Assembly: GCA_965215115.1 (NCBI GenBank)
Contig: OZ244050.1
Span: 558,001-622,000 of the forward strand
Direction: 5' to 3'
Origin: CALDTK01 sp965215115
GTDB lineage: Bacteria > Bacteroidota > Bacteroidia > Chitinophagales > Saprospiraceae
DNA: 64,000 nucleotides
Below the pieces are notes generated by a model that saw nothing but the letters and a program-made list of their open reading frames with translations, was not told where the DNA came from and ran no database searches. Made by a program: the position numbers and the translations under genes. How positions within the stretch are numbered: position 1 is the first letter of the stretch; every line of letters begins with the position of its first letter. Positions 41,573 through 49,213 of this stretch are shown piece after piece.

Positions 41573-44383
41573 ATGCGTAGCGCTGATGCGTGCGTTGGTC
41601 GCGTCGGTACCGCAGCCGTTTTGCCGCTTGCGTGCAACCCCCCGTCGCCAAATCCCGTCCTTAGCACCACCGCACCGCCCAAACCCCGCCCCCCCGTTTT
41701 GCCATCTTCCCCCAGGCGTGACCTGCCGCGCTTACTGCTCGCCGCATCGTCGCTGCTCTTCCCGGGCCTGGTTTTGGCGCAAGCCGTACCCCGCGCCCCC
41801 GACCGCCCCGTCTACACCACGCAACGCATCGAGGGCGAGGCCCCGACCGTCGACGGCGAGCTCGACGACGCGGCCTGGGCGCAGGTGCCGTGGAGCGAGA
41901 CGGGCTTCCACCAACGGCAGCCGAGCGACGTGGCGCCCGTCACCGAGGACACGCGCTTCAAGATCATGTACGACGCGCGCTTCCTGTACGTGGCGTGGCG
42001 GGCGTTCGACAGCGACCCAGATAAGATCGAGGCGCGCTTCGGGCGCAGGGACGAGTTCCCGGGCGACTGGGTGGAGATCAACTTCGACAGCTTCAATGAC
42101 CGACGCACGGGCTTCAGCTTCTCGACCTCGGCGAGCGGCGTGCGCGGGGACGAGTTCATCAGCGAGGACGGCGAGAACTGGGACTCGTCGTGGAACCCGT
42201 TCTGGTTCAGTAAGGCGCGCCAGGACAGCCTCGGGTACACCGTCGAGGCGCGCATCCCGTTTAGCCAACTGCGCTTCGGCAAGGACCCCTCGCAGGAGTG
42301 GGGCCTGCAGGTGAATCGCAACCTCTTCCGCCACCAGGAGTCGAGCAGCTGGGCCTCCGTCAAGCAGACGCAGCCCGGGTGGGTGAGCCGCTTCGGGACG
42401 CTCAGAGGTCTGGAGGGCATCACGCCCCGCAAGCCGCTCGAGGTGCAGCCCTACGTGCTCGGGCAGGTGCGTACCGGGGAGACGCGCGCGGCGGGCGACC
42501 CATACGCTGGCGCGCAAAACCTGCGGGCGAGCGTCGGGGTGGACGGGCGCGTCGGGCTCACGAACGACGTCGCGGTGGACTTCACGATCAACCCGGACTT
42601 CGGGCAGGTGGAGGCCGACCCGGGGGCCATCAACCTCGACGGCTTCCAGATCTTCTTCCGCGAGCAGCGCCCCTTCTTCGTCGAGAACCGCAACATCTTC
42701 GACTACAACATCTCGCAGGCGGTGGCCGGGGGCAGCTTCGACTCGGATATCCTGTTTTACAGTCGCCGCATCGGGGGCTCGCCGAGTCGCTTCGTCGGCG
42801 ATGACCCGGACAATTTGCGCTTCGTACAGCAGCCCGAGAACAGCACGATCCTCGGCGCAGCCAAGGTGAGCGGGAAGACCGCGAAGGGGCTCTCGATTGG
42901 GGTGCTGTCGAGCGCGACCCAGCGCGAGACCGCCCGCGTGACCGAGGACGGCCTGGAGCGCCGCGAACTCGTGGAGCCCTTCAGCCTCTACCACGTCGCG
43001 CGCCTGCAGCAGGACTTCAACGAGCGCAAGTCGAGCATCGGCGGCATGTTGACGGCTGTGAATCGCGACATCGACGACCCGGCGCTCGCGTTCCTGCACG
43101 AGAGCGCCTACTCCGGCGGGCTCGACCTCGTGCACCGCTGGAAGGACCGGGCCTGGCAGCTGCGCGGCAACCTCGTGGCGAGTCGCGTGGCCGGGGACAC
43201 GACCGCGATCCTGAATACGCAGACGGCCTTCGAGCACCTGTACCAGCGTCGGGGCGCAAAACACCTGGGCGTCGACAGCGCGGCGACGAGCCTCACGGGC
43301 GTCGGCGGCACCGCGACCCTCGGCTACCTGGAGGGCAACTACACCTTCGAGGTCGGCGGTACCTTCCGCACGCCGGGCCTGGAGCTCAACGACATCGGCT
43401 TCATGACGGAGGCCGATCGGATCGACTTCTTCGCCTGGGGCGCGCGGCGGTGGCGCAATCCCGTCGGGCCCTTCAATCAGGTGCAGTGGAACCACAACCT
43501 CTACGCCGGGTGGGATTGGGCCGGGGAGTCGACGTACCGCCGCTACAACACCAACTCCTTCGCGCAGCTCAAAGGCTTCCAGAACCTCAACCTGAGCCTG
43601 AGCCTCGAGCAGCAGGACATCTCGAAGACGATCCTGCGGGGCGGGCCGCGCTTCCGGCGACCGGCGGGATTTTTCGCGAACGGGTACGCGGCGACGGACT
43701 CCCGCAAGGATGTCGTGTTCGGGGTCTTCGGGGGCCTCGGCGGGGCCTACGAGCGCGACCTCAACCGCACGTTCAACATCGGGGCCGACGTGCGGGCGCA
43801 GCCCCTCGACGCCCTGAGCCTGTACTTCGGTCCGAGCTACCGCCAGACCGAGCGCCGCGACCAGTACTTCACGACGCGGGGCCGGGGCGCGGACGCGCGC
43901 TACCTCCACGGCACGATCCGCCAGCAGACCTTCTCGCTCACGCTGCGTGCCACCTACAACCTCACGCCCGACTTCACGGTGCAGTACTACGGCCAGCCCT
44001 TCATCGCGCGCGGGGTGTACAGCGAGTTTAAGGAAGTGGCCGATCCGCTCGCCAAGGACTTCGGGCGGCGCTTCACGACCTACGCGCCCGCAGAAGTCTT
44101 CTACGATGCGGAGGGCGACAGCTACGAGGTCCGTGGCGAGAGCACGGGCGGGAAGGCGGTCAAGTTCGGCAATCCGGATTTCAACTTCCTGCAGTTCCAG
44201 TCGAATTTGGTGGTGCGGTGGGAGTACCGCCCGAGTTCGACGGTATTCCTGGTGTGGTCGCAGGGCGTGACCGGCGCGGGTGATCCGGCGTCGGGGGTGT
44301 TTGAGAGTTTGGGGGAGGATTTGTTCGGGGAGGGGGTGCGGAATACGTTTTTGGTGAAGGGGACGTATCGGTTCGTGCGGTGA
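41573..44383 (+). CDS. DUF5916 protein with N-terminal CBM9-like domain, probable outer-membrane protein
   Basis: Up to 936 aa; the true start is probably closer to the signal peptide LLLAASSLLFPGLVLAQA. Residues ~80-250 form a family 9 carbohydrate-binding-like domain (PTVDGELDDAAWAQVP, DWVEINFDSFNDRRTGF). The rest is the DUF5916 beta-strand-rich domain: DFTINPDFGQVEADPGAINL, FFREQRPFFVENRNIFDYNI, ending in NTFLVKGTYRFVR, typical of a barrel C-terminus. A hairpin element (41771-41785) encodes VLAQA at the signal cleavage site. No element occurs in the following 3.6 kb. Confidence 0.85.
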   Translation: MRSADACVGRVGTAAVLPLACNPPSPNPVLSTTAPPKPRPPVLPSSPRRDLPRLLLAASSLLFPGLVLAQAVPRAPDRPVYTTQRIEGEAPTVDGELDDAAWAQVPWSETGFHQRQPSDVAPVTEDTRFKIMYDARFLYVAWRAFDSDPDKIEARFGRRDEFPGDWVEINFDSFNDRRTGFSFSTSASGVRGDEFISEDGENWDSSWNPFWFSKARQDSLGYTVEARIPFSQLRFGKDPSQEWGLQVNRNLFRHQESSSWASVKQTQPGWVSRFGTLRGLEGITPRKPLEVQPYVLGQVRTGETRAAGDPYAGAQNLRASVGVDGRVGLTNDVAVDFTINPDFGQVEADPGAINLDGFQIFFREQRPFFVENRNIFDYNISQAVAGGSFDSDILFYSRRIGGSPSRFVGDDPDNLRFVQQPENSTILGAAKVSGKTAKGLSIGVLSSATQRETARVTEDGLERRELVEPFSLYHVARLQQDFNERKSSIGGMLTAVNRDIDDPALAFLHESAYSGGLDLVHRWKDRAWQLRGNLVASRVAGDTTAILNTQTAFEHLYQRRGAKHLGVDSAATSLTGVGGTATLGYLEGNYTFEVGGTFRTPGLELNDIGFMTEADRIDFFAWGARRWRNPVGPFNQVQWNHNLYAGWDWAGESTYRRYNTNSFAQLKGFQNLNLSLSLEQQDISKTILRGGPRFRRPAGFFANGYAATDSRKDVVFGVFGGLGGAYERDLNRTFNIGADVRAQPLDALSLYFGPSYRQTERRDQYFTTRGRGADARYLHGTIRQQTFSLTLRATYNLTPDFTVQYYGQPFIARGVYSEFKEVADPLAKDFGRRFTTYAPAEVFYDAEGDSYEVRGESTGGKAVKFGNPDFNFLQFQSNLVVRWEYRPSSTVFLVWSQGVTGAGDPASGVFESLGEDLFGEGVRNTFLVKGTYRFVR

Positions 44384-44554
44384 GGGGGGGGCTAGGTTCG
44401 AGGTGCTCTGCGCGCAACGCCTCTCGTATGGTCGCCGGGGACGACCTCTTCACCCACGCCCCGTATGGTCCCCCGCCGCCGGGCGTGGGTGCGGGGGTTG
44501 GCGTGCTGCGTGGATTTGCGCCTGGGTCTGAGTATCCTGCGTACTTTTCACTCC

Positions 44555-45400
44555 ATGAAGCCTTTCCTCCTCGCCGCCTTCATCCACCTCGCGCCAGGCC
44601 TCGCGCTGGCCTGCTCGTGCTATGGTCACGCCCTGCACTTGCCGCTTGGCGAAATGGGCCTTCTCGATGGAATCAGGGGCGGGGACTTCCGGGGGCCAAC
44701 GGATCTGATCTTCGCGGGTACGGTCGTGTTGACGACGTATGAAACCAACCATCGCGAAGGGTACTCAGTCCAAGAAGTACGGCTTCGATTCGTCGTAGAG
44801 AAGGTGTTTAGGGGCATGGCCGGCGACACCATCGAGGTCCTTACCGCGCGGGGCGGCGATGCCTGTGGCTATTATGCCCCCGAGGGCAGTACACACGTCA
44901 TTTATGCGATGCGTGACCGTCGAGGCGCATTCTACACTTCCCATTGCCACCCCAATCTCGATACCGAGCGTACCCCTGCGGCGTTTACGGAGATCTTCGA
45001 CTTTCTTAGCGTCTTGGCGGACATGCGCGACGGGCACTATTGGTACGCCAGGCCAATGTGCGCGGGCGGCAGCGGACATCCACTCGACCCGCGCGTCGTA
45101 GACGCGGAGTTTGGGATCAAGGACCACCAGTTCCATGGGTACTTCCGCATCAATGACAAGTCCGGCGAGAGCGTCGAGGAGGGGGTCTATGATCGGGGTA
45201 AGCGCACGGGACCTTGGGTCTTCCGCTTTTCCGGTAGCGAGGGTTACGATAGCGTGTTCGTCCGCCTGGAGGTCCGGTCATACAAAGACGGGTTGTGCCA
45301 CCAGATTTACACCGCCACTGAACACAGGCCACTATTCCCCGAGGGCGATACGGCGCGAAGCAAGATCACGGTACAGTTCCAAGGTCTCGAGCGCTTGTAA
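44555..45400 (+). CDS. secreted NTR/TIMP-like protein with MORN-like tail
   Basis: 281 aa from the ATG at 44555. A signal peptide ends before ACSCYG, the Cys-rich start of netrin/TIMP-like domains. The domain continues FAGTVVLTTYETN, VRLRFVVEKVFRGMAGDTIE, GGDACGYYAPEGSTHVIYAM and YTSHCHPN with conserved Cys. The C-terminal part contains GYFRINDKSGESVEEGVYDR then GKRTGPWVFR, like a MORN-type repeat. Function unknown; such proteins are common in secreting Bacteroidota. Moderately AT-richer than its neighbours. Confidence 0.7.
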   Translation: MKPFLLAAFIHLAPGLALACSCYGHALHLPLGEMGLLDGIRGGDFRGPTDLIFAGTVVLTTYETNHREGYSVQEVRLRFVVEKVFRGMAGDTIEVLTARGGDACGYYAPEGSTHVIYAMRDRRGAFYTSHCHPNLDTERTPAAFTEIFDFLSVLADMRDGHYWYARPMCAGGSGHPLDPRVVDAEFGIKDHQFHGYFRINDKSGESVEEGVYDRGKRTGPWVFRFSGSEGYDSVFVRLEVRSYKDGLCHQIYTATEHRPLFPEGDTARSKITVQFQGLERL

Positions 45401-45411
45401 GAAAGCGTTGG

Positions 45412-45426
45412 GTTTTGGCGAAAGCC
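45412..45426 (+). repeat. dispersed GNAA mini-hairpin, exact consensus
   Basis: GTTTTGGCGAAAGCC, 11 bases after the stop of the NTR-like gene. There is no T-tract after it, so it does not look like an intrinsic terminator. Confidence 0.9.
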
Positions 45427-45535
45427 GTACGCCATGCCCTGTCCGCGCGTCGCCCCACCCCTCAGCGGGCCGTGAGGTCCGCCTCCTGTGCTAGCCGGTT
45501 TGGCGTCGCAAGCGCAGCGACCGACGCCGGGCCGG

Positions 45536-47095
45536 CTACTCCACCCCCGCCACCACCAGCTCATCCGCGCTGATCGCGTACACCTTACCGCCCACCAGTC
45601 GACTCCCCAAGCCGCCCGGCACCCGCATTACCTCCAGGCCCTCCGCGTCGACGAGGATACAGTCCTTCCCGTCCGACAGTAATCTCTTCTCTCCGCTTAC
45701 CCCAATCCATCGCAGTAAGGCTGCGGCTTTCACGCGTTCGCCCAGACGAAGGTCTTCTGTCAAGAGCGCCAAATCCCCGCCCGCCAGAATCACGTACAGC
45801 GCGTCGGTCTCCTCCTCGCGACACGACACGAACCGCTCGCCCTCGCGCCGGAACAGCGTGGCGCTCGCGAACCCGCCCGCCGCACTCGCCTCTCCTGGCG
45901 TCAACTCGCGTTGGACCTCGATCTCGCCGGTGGCACCGGCGATCCGGTAGTAGACCGAACCCACCTTCACGATCACCCCATCACCCTGCCTGATTAAGGC
46001 GTCAACCTGGCTCTTGCGCCCCTGGTCGAGGTGGCGTAGGAAACGCCGCGCACCCGTCAGCGTGTCGAATCCCGCAACGTAAATCGAGCCGTGCGGCACG
46101 CTCGCGCCGTTCTTACGTGCGCAGCCCGTCGAGACGAGCACGTAGGCGTCGCCGATCGTCATTACTATAGTCGCGCTCGGCTGTTCGGCCGGCAGGCGCG
46201 TGGCCCAGCGGCGGGTGCCGTCGAGGTCGTAGCTGTGCAGCGTGTCCGCCGACGCGTACGTGAAGCCGCCCCCACCGGCGACGACGTTGCTCACGAAACC
46301 GTAGGTCCGGTCGACGTCCGTGGGGACCATCGACACCCCGGCCACGACGCCGGTCACCACCGCGAGCAGGGCCTTGCCCGCCGTGGCGCCCGCGTTGCGC
46401 TCGCCGGTCTGCGACACCGTACTCCAGCCCGCGCCCGTCAGGGGGTTGACGTAGTGCAGGCCGCCGGCCACCACGACGAGGGCGCTGTCGCTCAGCTCCC
46501 GGAACGTGTCCCAGCCGTACTCCCGCGGCACGTCGCGCGACCAACGCTCCTCGCCGGTGGCGGCGTCGAGGCCGCGGAGGCGATCTTTCTCCTTCCCGGC
46601 GGCCGCCGCGTAGCTCAGCGCCACCCGCCCGCCGGCGGTGAGGGTCGCGATCGGGGTCTTGGCCGTCCACCCGCGGCGGCGCGTGCGGGCGTCGAGCTGC
46701 GTGGTGGTTTTGCCGTCCCAGAACAGCATCGTCGACCCCTCCTGGTCGTAGTCCTCGGTGACGAAGTTCATGCTCCGCGTCCAGAGGGTGTCCCCGGTGG
46801 CGAGGTCGTACTGCAGCACGCGGCCCGTAGGTTTGTAATAGCGCTCCTTCTTGTCGGTCGCCCGCGCGAAGAGCGTCAACGTCTGCCCGACCGAATCCAC
46901 GTGGAAGCGCACGATCCGTCCGCCGGGGCGGTAGCGCAACGCCGGCACGGGCGCCCCGTCCGAAGCCCGACGCCCGACGGTCACGGCCTCCGGCAACTCG
47001 GCGGCACGCAGGCGCTGGGCGAGTCCGTTTTGCGGAAGCGAAACAATCAGGAGGCACAGCCCCCACATGCTGCTACCGAGCGCAGTCCTGATCAT
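45536..47095 (-). CDS. secreted PQQ-like beta-propeller protein
   Basis: 519 aa with a signal peptide (MWGLCLLIVSLPQNGLAQ; part of it encoded by the short hairpin element 47027-47039). Repeated strands fit a PQQ-like propeller: VLQYDLATGDTLWTRSMNFV, GLDAATGEERWSRDVPREYG, YDLDGTRRWATRLPAEQPSA, GFDTLTGARRFLRHLDQGRK. Such propellers are scaffold or sensor modules; no catalytic site is visible. Confidence 0.8.
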   Translation of the reverse strand: MIRTALGSSMWGLCLLIVSLPQNGLAQRLRAAELPEAVTVGRRASDGAPVPALRYRPGGRIVRFHVDSVGQTLTLFARATDKKERYYKPTGRVLQYDLATGDTLWTRSMNFVTEDYDQEGSTMLFWDGKTTTQLDARTRRRGWTAKTPIATLTAGGRVALSYAAAAGKEKDRLRGLDAATGEERWSRDVPREYGWDTFRELSDSALVVVAGGLHYVNPLTGAGWSTVSQTGERNAGATAGKALLAVVTGVVAGVSMVPTDVDRTYGFVSNVVAGGGGFTYASADTLHSYDLDGTRRWATRLPAEQPSATIVMTIGDAYVLVSTGCARKNGASVPHGSIYVAGFDTLTGARRFLRHLDQGRKSQVDALIRQGDGVIVKVGSVYYRIAGATGEIEVQRELTPGEASAAGGFASATLFRREGERFVSCREEETDALYVILAGGDLALLTEDLRLGERVKAAALLRWIGVSGEKRLLSDGKDCILVDAEGLEVMRVPGGLGSRLVGGKVYAISADELVVAGVE

Positions 47096-47420
47096 AGGCG
47101 CGAAGGTATTCCGCGGCAGAGTAGTGCGTCGGGGGTAGGCGCCTTACGGCAAAACAGATGGTAGTAGCGGTAGAGCCGTTTCGAGGTCCAGAAGTACTAC
47201 CATTAGCACTTCCGCGCAACGGATGCTGTACTACGGCTCGAAGGTGCTCATCGCCGACGTGGTCCAGTGGCGACGTGGATACCGAAGCGTGCAATGCGGA
47301 CGAGTTTTGCGGAAGCGGAAACCCATTCCCCAGAAGGCGTGAACTCTCATCTGTCCCGGGCGCGCTCACGTACGGTGCCGGTGGCATCCTGCCGCGCGCC
47401 GCGAGGGCCGGACGCTCGGC
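47096..47420. other. gap without a confident gene; two mini-hairpins
   Basis: Elements at 47141-47155 (minus strand GTTTTGCCGTAAGGC, a GCC/GGC stem with GTAA loop) and 47304-47316 (GTTTTGCGGAAGC). Open frames here are short and lack recognisable sequence. Confidence 0.6.
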
Positions 47421-47903
47421 GTGATGATCTACACGCTCGGCCTCGGGAGCGGGGACGAAGTGTCGGGCGCGGTAGAGGCTACCTACGACGGCTTCCCCGG
47501 GACGCTCTTCCTGAGTGCTCTGCCCCTCGGGGGTTCTGCGGTCCAAGTCATCAACAACGCCGGTATCGGCAACGGCGCTAGCAACCTCGGCCCCTTCGTC
47601 TTCGTCGGCTACACCAACCCCACCCTCGTCATCGCCTCTTCGATCAGCGACGGCACGCCTCCGCAGGTTGGCGAGGTAGACCAGACGCGTCAGTTCAGCC
47701 AGGAGGCCGGCGGCATCAGCCTCGCCACCGATTACGAACGCAGCTATACCCCCAAGGAGAATGAGTCGATGCGGTTCCTGAATCCGAATGGCGAGTTCCG
47801 TCAGTACGCGACGATCAACGTCCGCATCCCCTATGCGAGGACACTTCGCGCCGCGTCGGTAGCGGCCATTCGACTAGTTCCGAGTCTAGTACACGAGTCC
47901 TAG
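47421..47903 (+). CDS. unknown protein, possibly the remnant of a larger gene
   Basis: 160 aa from GTG 47421 or ATG 47424. It begins MIYTLGLGSGDEVSGAVEAT without a signal peptide, and contains SAVQVINNAGIGNGASNLGP and VRIPYARTLRAASVAAIRLV. It is beta-rich, repetitive-looking and unrecognised. A consensus hairpin element starts immediately after the stop (47904-47918). It may be the tail of a decayed secreted protein. Confidence 0.45.
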   Translation: MMIYTLGLGSGDEVSGAVEATYDGFPGTLFLSALPLGGSAVQVINNAGIGNGASNLGPFVFVGYTNPTLVIASSISDGTPPQVGEVDQTRQFSQEAGGISLATDYERSYTPKENESMRFLNPNGEFRQYATINVRIPYARTLRAASVAAIRLVPSLVHES

Positions 47904-47918
47904 GTTTTGGCGAAAGCC
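47904..47918 (+). repeat. dispersed GNAA mini-hairpin, exact consensus
   Basis: GTTTTGGCGAAAGCC begins at the base after the preceding stop codon. Confidence 0.9.
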
Positions 47919-48052
47919 CCCTCCTCGCGTGCCCCCGTGTCACCCGTCGTACGGTTTGCGCAGATCAAAATCTCACCCCCATCGCACCCCACCCCCGACT
48001 TCCGCCTTGGTAAAGGGTACACCCAATCTAAATTACCACACCCCCCACCCAC

Positions 48053-48988
48053 ATGAAGTCCGAAGTCACCACCCTCGAGGAGCTCCTCCGCACCAACCGC
48101 GCCCCCGGCGCCCGCGGCATCGACCCCACCCGCCGCCGCCGCGCCATCATCACCGGCGGCGACTCCGGCATCGGGCGCTACACCGCGCTCGCCCTCGCCG
48201 AGGCCGGCTGCGACGTCGCCTTCACCTACGCGCACCACCCCGACGACGCCGCCCTCACCACCCAGGGCATCGAGAGCTTCGGCCGCAGGGGCTACGCGCG
48301 GCACATGGACCTCGAGAACCCGATGGACGCCAACGCCGCCGTCGACGCCATGGTCGCCGAGCTCGGCGGCCTCGACATCTTCGTCTCCAACGCCGGCGAC
48401 ATGGGCATGACGGCCTTCCCGGAGCTCAAGCTCGCCGAGATGTACAAGCTCTTCAACATTAACACCTTCGGCGCCGTGCTCGCCTGCCAGCGCGCCGCCC
48501 AACATATGCTCGGCATGAACGCCGACGGCGCCGGCACCATCGACGCCATCGCCGAGCAGGCCCGCAAGGTGCTCACCGGCGAGATCGCCAAGCCGCGCGA
48601 GACCCCCGGCCGCATCATCGTCGTGACGAGCGTCCACGAGCACATCGTCTCCCCGGTCGACGTCATCTACACGATGACCAAGCACGCCCTCGGCGGCTTC
48701 ATCAAGTCGGCCGCCTACGCCCTCAAGGGCACCAACGTCACCGTCAATGGCGTGCGCCCCGGCGAGATCGCGACGCCCCTCAACGACATGGGTCCAGAGG
48801 ACGCCCTCGACAACGAGCGCCCGCACATCCCGACGCCGCGCACGGGCCACCCCGTCGAGATCGCGAGCATGATCCGCTACCTCGCCTCCGACGAGACGAG
48901 CTTCATCAACGGCGCCAGCTACGACGTCGACGGCGGGATGGTGGTCGGCGGGGCCATGGCGCAGGGGATGTACCGCAAGGCGGTGTAG
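48053..48988 (+). CDS. short-chain dehydrogenase/reductase
   Basis: 311 aa. NAD(P)-binding motif RRRAIITGGDSGIGRYTALA near residue 30, the N-A-G motif ISNAG-like IFVSNAGDMG, and the catalytic Y-x-x-x-K in YTMTKHALGGFIKSAAYAL, with TVNGVRPGEIATPLN and YDVDGGMVVGG. The 30-residue N-terminal extension before the Rossmann fold is typical of the YhdG/YghA-like group. Substrate unknown. The start follows a C-rich leader (CCCACCCACATG). Confidence 0.9.
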   Translation: MKSEVTTLEELLRTNRAPGARGIDPTRRRRAIITGGDSGIGRYTALALAEAGCDVAFTYAHHPDDAALTTQGIESFGRRGYARHMDLENPMDANAAVDAMVAELGGLDIFVSNAGDMGMTAFPELKLAEMYKLFNINTFGAVLACQRAAQHMLGMNADGAGTIDAIAEQARKVLTGEIAKPRETPGRIIVVTSVHEHIVSPVDVIYTMTKHALGGFIKSAAYALKGTNVTVNGVRPGEIATPLNDMGPEDALDNERPHIPTPRTGHPVEIASMIRYLASDETSFINGASYDVDGGMVVGGAMAQGMYRKAV

Positions 48989-49065
48989 GAGTTATCGCCC
49001 CCTTGCCCCATCGAGAGCGGCATCGCAGCGGAGGCTACGATGCCGCTTTTGCATACACGGGAGAC

Positions 49066-49080
49066 GCCTTCCGGCAAAAC
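49066..49080 (-). repeat. dispersed mini-hairpin, GCC-GGAA-GGC
   Basis: GTTTTGCCGGAAGGC on the minus strand, intergenic between the SDR gene and parC. Confidence 0.88.
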
Positions 49081-49213
49081 CCGCCCCCCATCTCGAAGGT
49101 GGCTCTCTCAATTAAACTCAAGCTCGCCAGTCCAAAGGTCAAGGTGACCATAGTCGTAAACAACACAAATTGTTTCACATTTCCCCCGCCCTGTAGTACC
49201 TTCGCACCCGCCC

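Noticed and set aside
41732..43909. 725-codon open frame antisense to the DUF5916 gene
   Set aside because: A shadow of a well-supported gene; no recognisable domains.
45412..45426. Mini-hairpins as intrinsic terminators
   Set aside because: A 3-bp stem is too short, the T-run is on the 5' side, and many copies lie inside genes or before starts.
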